64,000 nucleotides of DNA, taken from Apostichopus japonicus (Eukaryota; Echinodermata; Holothuroidea; Aspidochirotida; Stichopodidae). The notes under the pieces were generated by a model. That model saw nothing but the letters and a program-made list of their open reading frames with translations, had not been told where the DNA came from and searched no databases. The stretch spans positions 20,062,999 to 20,126,998 of the forward strand of contig NC_092565.1 in the NCBI RefSeq assembly GCF_037975245.1. Direction: 5' to 3'. Below, one piece after another: positions 34,606 to 45,716 of this stretch (position 1 is its first letter; each line of letters starts with the position of its first letter). Position numbers and translations under genes: made by a program.

Positions 34606-35427
34606 TCATTTCTTGACGGAAGATCTTAAAGATTCTGCATCACTGATTACTTCTTCAACAAATGGACCCTTTGGGGACAGCGAGCCAGCGTCATTAGATT
34701 GGGGACGTATTTGAATCGGTATAACTCGTTCCCCGGCGTCGATAAGTTGAAGACGAGGAGCGTCTAGGCTAAGCATACCATCTTCAGATAGGTAAGATCT
34801 AACTTGACGTATATCAACATCCTCTGGTAGGGTGTACTGTCTAAAATACTCCCTCTGTACGTATCCCGTCTCTGCGGTGCCCTCTTTGTGTTCCGCTCGA
34901 ACGGTCAATTTATTATCTTTTACTTTGACCTCGATATCTTCTGGACGATACTGACTAACATCCAAGGTGACCGAGAACTTCTGGTTGTCATACTCTACTC
35001 TGCTAGCCTGTCGTTCGCTGTTCGCGATTACCGGCGGACCAGAGTTGATCGGAGGGGATGTTGGCGACGGCTGGACCTGAACGAATGGGGAACTAGCTCC
35101 AGAGGTGTTGACGGTGATCTGGGGCGTCGGGCTGGTAGGTGATATGTAGTAGCCTTGGTACAGGGTCGGTTTCACTTCATACCTACGCTCTGTTGAAGTG
35201 CGTTTTTGAGTTGTCCTGGTCACCGTGGATGTTTCTGGCGTTGAGCTAGCAATCGATGTGATGCTCTGTCTCTTGACCGGTGTAGACGCTCCTGAAGGCG
35301 GGAAAGTAATTTGTGGTACCGGTGGCCCAGATTGGACCGATGGGATGATCTGGACCCCTTGGGTATCAGAGCTGATGCTGTATTCCACCCTTGGGTGTGA
35401 GAACGGTATTTTAATCTCGATATTCAT
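34606..35427 (-). CDS. Small heat-shock protein (alpha-crystallin family), intronless
   Basis: ATP-independent holdase chaperone, probably cytosolic and nuclear and acting as an oligomer. The single frame codes 273 residues from the ATG at 35425-35427 (context AAGAAGGATGA); an upstream in-frame extension has no ATG. Residues 1-147 are a Ser/Thr/Pro-rich N-terminal region with a duplicated motif (PQITFPPSGASTP at 38, PQITVNTSGASSP at 102). Residues about 148-226 are the alpha-crystallin domain: KFSVTLDVSQYRPEDIEVKV, LTVRAEH, YFRQYTLPEDVD, LSEDGMLSLDAPR. VIPIQI at 235-240 is the I-x-I motif that docks in the neighbouring subunit's groove. A Ser/Glu-rich tail follows. It is longer than vertebrate HSPBs (about 160-210 residues) because of the N-terminal region. 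Family certain; orthology to a named HSPB not assignable. Confidence 0.95.
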   Translation of the reverse strand: MNIEIKIPFSHPRVEYSISSDTQGVQIIPSVQSGPPVPQITFPPSGASTPVKRQSITSIASSTPETSTVTRTTQKRTSTERRYEVKPTLYQGYYISPTSPTPQITVNTSGASSPFVQVQPSPTSPPINSGPPVIANSERQASRVEYDNQKFSVTLDVSQYRPEDIEVKVKDNKLTVRAEHKEGTAETGYVQREYFRQYTLPEDVDIRQVRSYLSEDGMLSLDAPRLQLIDAGERVIPIQIRPQSNDAGSLSPKGPFVEEVISDAESLRSSVKK

Positions 35428-37218
35428 CCTTCTTAGATCCAACAAGTCTTCACCAAAGCTAGAAAGAATTCTCTGTTATAGAAATCCACGTTTACAATTT
35501 AAATTGATTTATTTCTTTCTTCCACTCGAAATTTAATCGTAAATCCGGGAAGTATCTGGTAAAGCCACTGAACGACACACTAAAAAATCCACTGTGAACT
35601 GAAAAGGCATCAATTCATCGTCAAACAACTCAATTCTAACCACCAGAATCTATGTGGAAGTAAAAATATATTTTCCTGGTCGATCTGTTGTTATGTATTT
35701 ATCCCTGCAGACTCGAAATGATATCACAGTTTAAAGATACAATGAACCTCCAACGCAGAGTAAAATAGAACTACGAAGGCAGCGTCTCCTAGTTTGGTCA
35801 CCCGCGTGTTCGAGATTCCTAGAGCTAACTCTCTCGACAGAGTTTAGATAGCAAGAGTCGTCCGTCCCTGACGTTTCTTCAACTCAAGTTAAATTCCATT
35901 ACACTTATCAGTGAAACTATTTCCGCTGCCGCCGCCAAGGTCTCCTTTCGTTGAAGCTAATTACCCGCAGATTGTTACGACAAGGAAGAGTTGCACCTTG
36001 ATACGAACGTCAAAACCTTCCCCTTGTCGTCTTTCTTCTCTGTTATTTCTAACCATACTTTATAAATGGCATATCTGTATTTGTTGTATGTAAGGTTAAT
36101 TGAGTTCGTACCGTCTACGGTAGATATTTTTCCCGCCTTTTTTGTTTGGTTATTAGTCTCTTTGTAATAGGGCAGACGATGTCGTTGTTGTGTCAAAATA
36201 AGTTCAATGCTTCGCTGATATCATTGGTATAAATATCCGCGCAACCTCTTGTGGTATTTGGGATGCCTGGAGGAAGGAATGAAATGATTCGAACTGGCTT
36301 GTAGTAGACAAAACGGTGAGACTTCAAGTCAGTCATCCGCGTATCTTCCTTTGTTTACTAACAGGGACTACAAAGGTATCGAGCAACGGCTTTAATTAAT
36401 TTCTACGAAGACCGGTAGAAAATAAGACAACAAAGATAAAAAAGAGAGAAAAAGAACAGGAGAAAAACATACAAATCTCACTAGATCTAGGCCTATACCG
36501 TAACCAAACATATACCTTATCTAAGCAATATGCAAGTAAGGTCGACGTGAGATGCTTAAGTAGGTCTTCGGGTTCTAGTAAGCCAATTAGAAGGCTATAC
36601 AAGTTTTTGAGCATATTCTGTTTGTTTTCTTTTCTTTTTAGCGGGTCACATTGAAAACTTTCGCGGGTTGGATTTGGCCCACGACGGTCGTCTTTTAACA
36701 AACCCTGGTACAGAAATTATAACCAATATATATGTATATATTTTTGTATCCGTGATTAATATACGAACAAACACATTAGGCTGCTTATAGTCACGAACTT
36801 TCTATTCAGTGACTTTGAACTAACGAAACTACTCTTCATAAAGTATACGAGGAAAATGTTCATTGTTGAAGGACCAAATTCGAAAGAATAGAATTAAAAA
36901 CATTAGGTGTCATACCGATGACTTTATGAAATATGATTTGAAGTCACACATAGGCGACGACATATGATCTTCCCTAGCCGTTGTTTTCTCTTTGGGTCTT
37001 GTTTGGTATTTACAACCAAAATAGTTGGATTAGAATACCAGTATAGATTCATCCTTGTATTGATCGTCTTAAATCACATTAATTTTAACAAGTGCCAGAT
37101 GATTCAATAGCCAGATGAGAAAAGGTGGCTATCAGCTCTCAGGGTCAAGGGTAACCCTTGAGGCAAGGTACACCAACATTCATATGCAAAACTTATTAAA
37201 GTAAAGGGGGATGGGTGG
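35428..37218. other. Upstream region of the small heat-shock gene
   Basis: No other gene is seen. Reading on the minus strand, TATA-like AATATATTTTT lies near 35668 and TATTTATA near 36229; neither can be assigned as the promoter by eye. I found no convincing run of alternating GAA/TTC heat-shock elements, so heat inducibility is not supported from sequence alone. Confidence 0.35.
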
Positions 37219-37320
37219 CAGTGGCGGATCCAGGAGTTTATAAAGGAGAGGTTGTGACCCTGTCGTTGAAGCCGACTACCATGGCTGGAGCGGTCTGGTG
37301 GCATCCTCCTCAGGGAAACA
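37219..37320 (+). mobile_element. CAGTGGCGGATCCAGG-end repeat fragment
   Basis: Begins CAGTGGCGGATCCAGGAGTT and continues with a GGAG-rich part, GTCG-AAGCCGACTACC and GGCATCCTCCTC. The same order of motifs occurs at 51712-51815, so both belong to one interspersed family. The 3' end is not defined. Confidence 0.6.
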
Positions 37321-38835
37321 AAGTATTAGATGTCATATAGTGCATTCTGAGACAATATATTTAGACACTACGTATGTTAGGTCTAAGCGCAAGTGTTCAG
37401 AAACATTGGTCCACAAAATTCACAAGTTGTCTTATTACGAACTACAACAATTCCCCAGTTCATATTTCATAGTAGCATATTTGCACCATTGACCTCATGG
37501 AAGATGACCAATTTCTCATTCCGCTCAAGACAGTTGCACTACGGTCTCTTATTTGCGGTATAGATCCTCACGTCGACAAACAGTGGCTGGAGAAATCTAG
37601 AAATAAATCACAGATAACTAGCGAGTGAGGCCGGAGTAATAATGTTTACAAAACGTTTAATCCTTATTCGAGTAAAGCATTTCCGGTCGTAAGCTTACGC
37701 CTACGTCGGGTTTTAGCAGACATTAACCAATCTACCACGGTTAAGGCGTCCTGGTATTTTGTGGTGAAGTGGCAGTTTGCCTACGAACATATCACGTTGA
37801 TTTTAACGGGTCTCGTCCAATCACCGGAAGGCTACTCAGTACATATGGTTGGATGAGCGCCTGGAACTAATGAGTGCCGCGTAGGCTTTTCATTTACATG
37901 CTAAGGTACACCGTGCACTCTCGTCCGTCGGATGGGGACGTTAATTGGGGGTCCCAGGAGTAGGAAATGGGTGCTACTATTACACGCCTGCCTCTTAATT
38001 CCTTGACACTTGTCGATAAGACCCATCGCACTTGGCTAAGTATGAGTAGAAGTGGACTCAGCTCAATTCTGGTAATTACTAACTATGGGATGAAAATGGT
38101 GTGTGCGTTTTTAATGACATATGATGCTACAATTCCAAGAACTGAGAATTTTCCGTCAATTAATTTATTTTCTTACATCCCCAGTTTCCTAACGCGTATC
38201 CAAGAGGTTGGTAGGTGGGTTGTGTGTAACACCCTCGCCCAACCTTTTTCATATAGGAAAGTAATCTGATATTTTGTTGCAAGTCACATACTTACTATAA
38301 AGGGTACAATATTTCACTAAATTTACCAACTTGTTCATCAAGCTACCGTGACAGATGGAAAGAAGACAAGGACAGGCAGGAAAAATGTTTTTAACTTTTT
38401 CTATACAATATTTGCTTTAATCAATGATTCCCATATTCCATAAAATTTACAATTCCTTACAATATCGATCATGAATATCAGTAAAAAATAAAGTATATCA
38501 GTGTTATTTTGTGTGTAATAAACAATATGGATGTTTTAAGCATATCTGATATGTTATAGGAGGTGAAATTACTTTAATCTTTCCCTGTTCATTCAAGAAT
38601 ACTACTACAGAATAATATGGTCACCGAGATGAACTTGGAAGCAGCAGCCCTCCTCCACCATGGATGGTGGTTAATTCCACTTATATCAATGGTTCACATA
38701 TAAAAGTTTAAATAATTGGTATACAAACAGCTCACCTGACAATACAGTCTAGTGACCGAATCTGTACCGCCGCTGTTAGTGCTGTTAATGTGGTAACAGG
38801 CTGAATAAAACCGCTAACATGTGATGCTAATATCA

Positions 38836-39405
38836 AATAGTGAACTGTTCGCATAAAAATAGTGAAATTGTGAACAGGATCGATACCAATTAGTGAAGTG
38901 TTCACATGATGATGTCAAACTGTGAACGGTTCACATTGTAGTAATATCTAATAGTGAACCGCTGACAGAATTGATATCAATAAGTGAAATGTTCACATTG
39001 TGATGATATCATTAAATCATGAAATTTTCACATAGTAGCAAATGTCAAAATTGTGAACTTAACAGGGCTGATAAACTAGTGAACTTGATGATATCAATAA
39101 GTGAAATATTCACATGATACTCAAACAGTGAACTAATAATAGGATTGATACCATCTATTGTTCACATGGTGATGATGATGATGATTTCAGTAGTGAACCA
39201 CTCAAATGATGGTCAAATTAACAGGTGAATTAACCAAACTTCTATGATAATAACTTAAACAGGTGAACGGTTCACATCATCATATCATCTAGTGAAGCAT
39301 TCACATGATGGTAACATATATCAACTAGTGAACTGTTCACACATGTGAACAGCTATTAAGTTACTGTTGTAATCAATATGTGACTACTCACAGCATACTG
39401 TGAAG
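38836..39405. repeat. Degenerate GTGAAC/GTTCAC palindrome cluster
   Basis: About ten loosely spaced units (55-65 bp) of the form TAGTGAAC-x-GTTCACAT followed by GATGAT and ATCAA. Perfect 13-bp palindromes occur at 38922-38934 and 39263-39275 (GTGAACGGTTCAC) and at 39328-39340 (GTGAACTGTTCAC). Other copies have one broken arm. Confidence 0.8.
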
Positions 39406-42400
39406 GTTACCCATGGCAACCAAACTGATTACACCAGCTGGGAACAATATGCAATTGAACAACCTTAGTTTCTACCTAATCTTATCATAAAACTCTACAT
39501 CACTTTTTTTTATTATCAAAAATCTATATATATAAAACGGGAGCAAATTTCAAACACAAAACAAAAGAAATCGTCAAAATTTCCCACAAAAAACTGTAAG
39601 TTCACAATTCAGAGGATGGGATGAAGAAGTAAAAACAAGTTAGTTAATACTCCTCTGGGGTTGACTTAAATCATATTTTTTTTGTGTTCGAATGAAGAGT
39701 TAAAAAATTATGTGATTTTTTTGCTGCAGACTTCCTTCCACAATCAACAAGTTTTAGGTTTCCTTAATTTTTTTTTTTTTCATTTTCATTTTCATATACA
39801 TCTGATTGGCAAAGAGGTATGAACTGACCCACTCTGACCTTATCACCATTGAAGAGATGGAAACCATTAAATGAATGAATCTGTCGACAAGGTTGAAATT
39901 ATAAAGCCACTGGTAATTGTTCTTAAAAATGTTCCTTTCTTTCCTCAAACTTGAAACACTGGTTGATACAGGTTTATCTCGCTCAGCAAATTTGCTCTTC
40001 ATACTGTAATATCTTTCAAAGTTGGTCCAAAAATGAAATTTTTGAAGTATATATGTACCTACACAGGCTTCTTGCAGTAGATGAGCAGCTTGATAAGTTT
40101 CTATATTCATATTTTGTCTCTCTGAGATTTGAGAAATCATCTTTCTGACGAGTTTTAATCATAAGCCCATATTTGGCAGCATTCAAAACTAAGACATATT
40201 TTATTATTAACAATAACAATAACAAAGAAAAAAATAGAAATATCATAAATAAAAGAGACGGACTCTTAAACTGATTTAACAAACCAAGATAATTAAACAT
40301 GATCAAGTTCACCCTCTCTGGGGGGCAGATGGAAAAAAAGAAAAAAAAACAAGTTGAATATAAGTGAAAAGTGACATGAATGCATTATAATGGACTTGAA
40401 CGTGCTATTAACTTTCCCTGTTATCTAGGAGTGTTAAACATAAACCTAAAATATGCTCTAAAAATAACCATTAATACAGATAAATTCATTTACACTTCCA
40501 TATATATCTTCTATTTGCACTACCAACATTTCCTATCATCTTCTCTTCTATAAACGCTCCAGAGTCGCTTCGACTCCACGACGACCTTCCCCGAACGTTT
40601 TTACGCTTCTGTCAAACCGTCAGTTTGACTTTTTTTTTAACACCTACATCTAAGCACTATCAAAGACCCACTGCACAATCTAATTGAACCCTTTCCCTGT
40701 ACGATTCTGAAACTCTTTGTCGTCCACCGTCGCTGCTAATAATAACATATAAACAGAAGACAGTGTATTGCAAGATGCACAACCTCAAGCTTTCCTACAT
40801 AGCCAACTTCCAGCTCTATTTTTTACTTTTTTTTTCACACACTTCACAAAACGATTTTGGTTTATCCAATATTTTTTTTTGGTTTTTTTGGAGTGTGTTA
40901 GTATGGAATGTTTCTAGCAATAACTTTACAACCTGTAGGGTTAGATGTTTCACACGTCAGTATTAAATTGAAGTGGTGACCTAACTTATGTAGAGAGAAG
41001 CTCATTCAAACATCTTGATCTCAAATATGCTATGATAAATTAACAATCTGGTCACCTCATTTGCTACCATTTCATAGAAGTTAACTTGTTTTTGTTGCTA
41101 GCCAGAATAGGATATGCACTGGTTTTTTTTGAAAGAAGACACTTTAAGCAAATATGTGTAACTTACTTATTTCATTTCACAAACAGTGCCATCTATTTAA
41201 GGCACACACATTTACAGCTTCCACAAAAAATTCTCTATACTGCCTTTAACAATTTTGCATTGATATTCTCAGATTTGACCCTTCTAGTCTTACAGATGTT
41301 AACATGCAATGAAGAAGAACATAGTAATTTATTAAGATTGGGGGATGGGGGAGGGTAGGATGCTTTAAAAGTAATACATTTATTAAACAATAAATAATAG
41401 AGATATCCAGGCCAAAGATAGGACTGACAAGGACTTTTGGGGGGCTACCGGGGGTGATTAAACGATTGTATCTCTCACAGGAATGTTTACCTAAATGGTC
41501 GTTACTCGGTTTCAAAGATAAATAAACTGTTGAATAGAAACAGCAGGGGATAGGGAAAATGAATTGCATGTCCTGTTCTTACTCGATGAACAGAAACAGA
41601 AATTAAATAACTTGCTAGCCATGGACAAGGAAATAAAAAAAAAGGGAAAACTACCCTTGGGGAAGAAATCAACCTTCACATTCTAGTCAGTATGTTTTAA
41701 TCCTATGTCAGTACACTGTCTGTTAATGGCACTTTTTTTTTCTTTCTTAAATACCAGTGGCTTGGAGGTAGCTTCCAGATATTAATGAGCACTGGTGGTT
41801 AGGATTGAGGTGAAATTGAAAAGGGTTGTAAGAGAATGAAGAGAGACAAGAACAGCCATGAAATGTGACGATGTGACAGTTTGTTTCCTATCAGGGGATA
41901 GACATGACATACTTAGGATGTGTCGAAGCATTCAAGCGTGCCCAACCCACCAGCTGACCGAGTTTGGTCATGTTCTAAAGAACTGCTGCCCAGAGGGTGA
42001 TATGGCCTGATTCTTTAAATAATCTGAAAATCTGAAATGTGACTTTCTTACACCCAAGGGTCGTGAAAGCATACCCCCCCTAACCTCTCACAGAGGACTC
42101 TCCATATAATTATGCAGGTCAAACATTGACAATCTTTAATTTATCTCATTGAATTTTTTTTCCCTTCACCTATCAACCTAGGTCACCACCTTTATCCGCA
42201 GTTTGCCAAAAATACACATTCCTGATTTTGTTACCATTGGGTTATATAAATTTGGTTAAGTACTTAAACCGCAAAAAACACATTTGACATTATATGTTAA
42301 AATAGCCTTGAATGGCCATAATCAAGACTATTACTATCTGAGAATATGTTTGACACAGAGATACTTCAATCAGTTTTAATATATCAATAAAATAAATGTT

Positions 42401-45396
42401 TTTTTTTGTCTGCCATGACGTTATTTTAGTTCAATACTGCAGTTTTTTACTTATTTATTTATCTGACTACTTTCAATTCTATGTGGTTTATTGTCCTTCA
42501 TTGTGTACCCTACTGAGAGTGTAAACTATCTCAAGACGGGGTGCGTAGAGCAAACACCCTGACACTTCCAACAAAGTAAAAAGCAAAATAGTATTTCTCT
42601 CAAAGAAGCAATAAATGTGAACCTCAAAGGTAAGGGTAAATTCATTTCAGTCATTATATCAAAAAAATACCATAGCACTTCAAAAAGTTCTTTTCTAATG
42701 TTACAACTTCAGAATTTGTAAGAGAAAATAACCACTATATATGAAAACCAATAACCTTTCTCTCCTTTAACACCTTCCCTTCCCCCTCCAACCTTACCCC
42801 TCCACAACCATTTAACATTCTTGCAGTGACATCAATTGTTGCATCTTTAACGAAAGTTAAACACTTAAAAATTATTTTTTCCAAAATGGAAGAACAATCA
42901 AAGTTGAATATACTTTGCATTATTTAAGGAGAGCTACAATTTTTTTGGGCCAATATCTTACCTATATTTCTAAAGTGGAACAAAGGATACCTCATCTCTC
43001 TCTAACTTTGAAAAAATCCAACTTTTTGATACTTTGATAACAAGATGTATATAATTTGACACTTAGACCACGTCCACACTAAATGGATTTCATATTCTCC
43101 ATAAACACTTCCTTTAATGTTTTTCAAGATTTCTGACCTTTTTTTATTCATTACCATTATTGTGTCAACTTTCAAAATTTCATCTCAAAACGGACGGATA
43201 AGATTTCCGTTACTGCTTGATTGACATTTGACTGGTCGTTCTTACAAAATACGGCTAAATGATATTTAAATGAGGATTATTTTCAGAGGAAGCAACCTTC
43301 AAAAGCTTTAAAAAAAAAAAAAAAAGACCCATTCCAGATTCCAAAGAAATGAGTTTTGTGCAGTGGTAGACTGAATATTCAGACATCCTAGGTCCCATAA
43401 ACATTTTCCAAAAAAATAATCATAATAATAATCTCATCGCAATTCTACCATCAGCTTAATCTGTTCTTTTCTTCAGAAAATGAAACAACTTTCTTTGTAC
43501 TTAAAAAATAATTTGTGTTCCAACTGATTGGGTGAGCATCGGTCTACAGTTTTGAGATTTGAACTTAATTTAGTAGGAATGCTAAAGTGAGTTCCTTATA
43601 TTCTCCCATATCCTAAGAAGTTGTTTGGTTTAACCATTCATAGAATGACACCCAAACCAAACAATCTGTAAGGGCAGGGAGGAAACAAGAAAATGACCCA
43701 GATCTCATAGATTGAGATAAACTCAAAATTCAAGAAATACTAAAATTTTGAGGTATTTTTCTGGTCTTCAAGATAGTACATTGCCCAGTATACCAACATC
43801 AACAACTGAAATTTCCCAGAAGAGACCGGTGCTTGCTTTAGCAATGACTATAGATGACTTTGAATTCTATGATTAAAAGCAACCCCCCCTCCCCCTCAGA
43901 TTACCTGACAAACCTTTAATAACAAAGTACCAAGCATTTTGATAACGATGAAAACTTGATGGGAATCGCAATGATGTTTAGATATGAATCGCACGCAATG
44001 ATCAAAACTCCGTCCAAGCAGTCTGCGTTGTCTTTAAATAAAATTTCAATATACATTGCATCCACTTTTGAATTTCAAAAAGAAAAAAAAAATTATATAT
44101 AACAACAATATTTAAGCCTGTGACATGATATTCACACCAGATTAAAAATGCCCTAGGGCATTTTCTAGGTTTTCTCAGGATGAAAAAGAAAGAAAAAAAA
44201 AAAAAAAAAAACGACGAAACATAATAATGAAAAACTACCTTGCAGATTGAGACAAGGTAAGGTGGAGTTTGCATAAAAACAAACTAAACTATACACAGAC
44301 AGAGTAAACTATACACAAAAAATAGGCAGTCACATGATTCTAGCTTAAAATGATACAGATTTTTGCTTGGCGGTGGAATAAAACAAGCAGGATTAAATGT
44401 CAACAAATTATGCATGAAATAAATTGAAATGATATCCACACAAACATTAAGAAAAATCTTTGTCAGTGAGATTTTAGGCATATAGCTTGACAACAATTTT
44501 TAATTTTTTTTTTTTTTCGGCCAATGAAAATATTTTATCAAGTGTCATGGAGACAACCATTTCTTGGGGTAGGATGGGGAGGGGGGGAGGTGGTACTGGA
44601 CAAACCACCTCAATTATCAGTATTTTGCATTCTAAACTATCATTTATTGTCTGCCCCCGGCAATACTAAAACAGGGTTAGGTTTGGATGGGCACAATCTA
44701 CACAGCATTCTGATATAATTTTTAAATCTATTATTTGGATGGTACGAGTGCATATGAATAGGCGTAATTTATGCAAATTTGGGCACCAGTAAATCTTGAT
44801 AATTTACATAAAATGCTGGGATCACCTTTGTCAGGTTTTGAGATATTCCTGGAAGTGGGGGCAGCACTTCAAATGAGTGGTAGGGAAAAGGGCTCCATTA
44901 ATCAAGATCTGATGACACTTAAAGTTAGAAAAAAAGAAATGGCTATTTAGGTTAGGTTATAATATATATAAATACTTCCAGTTTAAATTTACTTGTTACA
45001 ACCCACACATCCCCTCTACACATCCCTCCTTGCCCTATCTATTCGGAAACTTATGAAACCTTTTAAAGCATTTTTACCAAATGAATATCCCAAGTACCGT
45101 CAAAACTTAAGAATTTTTTTTACCGATTCGAACAAATTCCGTTGTCGTGTATTAATATTGCTTGATTACAGAGAAAGCGCCCTGTGGAACAAAATAACCG
45201 AAGTCAGGCTTATTCGGTCTGTCTCTACGACTCCGATCTCTCTCCCGCAGCGGTGCACACAACCTTTGGCAGCATTCATATTCTTTGATTCGCAGTATCC
45301 TTGACTCGTAACATCAATTCATAACCTCTATAGGCAGCGATGAGTCTGTAGTTCATATTTCCAAATGTCTTCTGCTACTGGCATCTCCCTCGGAAA
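39406..45396 (-). other. Noncoding DNA, probably including the CLINT1 3' UTR
   Basis: No coding exon recognised in six kilobases beyond the CLINT1 stop. Several AATAAA hexamers read on the minus strand (for example near 42455, 41379 and 40199) could end the transcript. T- and A-rich simple sequence is frequent. The extent of the UTR cannot be fixed from sequence. Confidence 0.4.
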
Positions 45397-45716
45397 TCAC
45401 TGAGCTCCGTAAGCACCGTACTGTGTGGGTTGCCCCATCATTCCCCCTTGCATGCCCATACCCATCGGGGATTGCATACTCATGGGCTGCTGTTGCTGCT
45501 GCATCCCCATGTTGCCCTGCATAGGCATACCGGGTTGCATACCCACTGTCATGTTCGGTGGCTGCTGCATACTGTAGCCTTGTGGTGCCATCCTCATGTT
45601 GCCCTGCATTCCCATCATGCCTTGTTGTTGTTGTGGCATAGCCATCCCCATCTGTCTCTGTGCCATCTGTGGTGCTCCCATATTTATTTGACCCACACCA
45701 ACCATTTGTGGTGGCG
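45397..45716 (-). CDS. clint1: CLINT1 last coding exon: Met/Gln/Gly-rich tail
   Basis: Acceptor TTTTCCCCCATTACAG precedes 45716; TGA stop at 45399-45397. It codes TPPQMVGVGQINMGAPQ, repeated MGM/MQG/QQQQ motifs, and ends GQPTQYGAYGAQ. A prion-like Met/Gln-rich tail is typical of epsinR. A long plus-strand frame over this exon (His/Leu-rich) is a shadow. Confidence 0.93.

Noticed and set aside
34888-35536. Plus-strand frames opposite the small heat-shock gene
   Set aside because: Shadows of a well-supported alpha-crystallin-domain gene; no homology of their own.
35940-36250. Heat-shock elements upstream of the small heat-shock gene
   Set aside because: Scattered GAA and TTC triplets occur, but not in the required alternating 5-bp spacing for three or more units.
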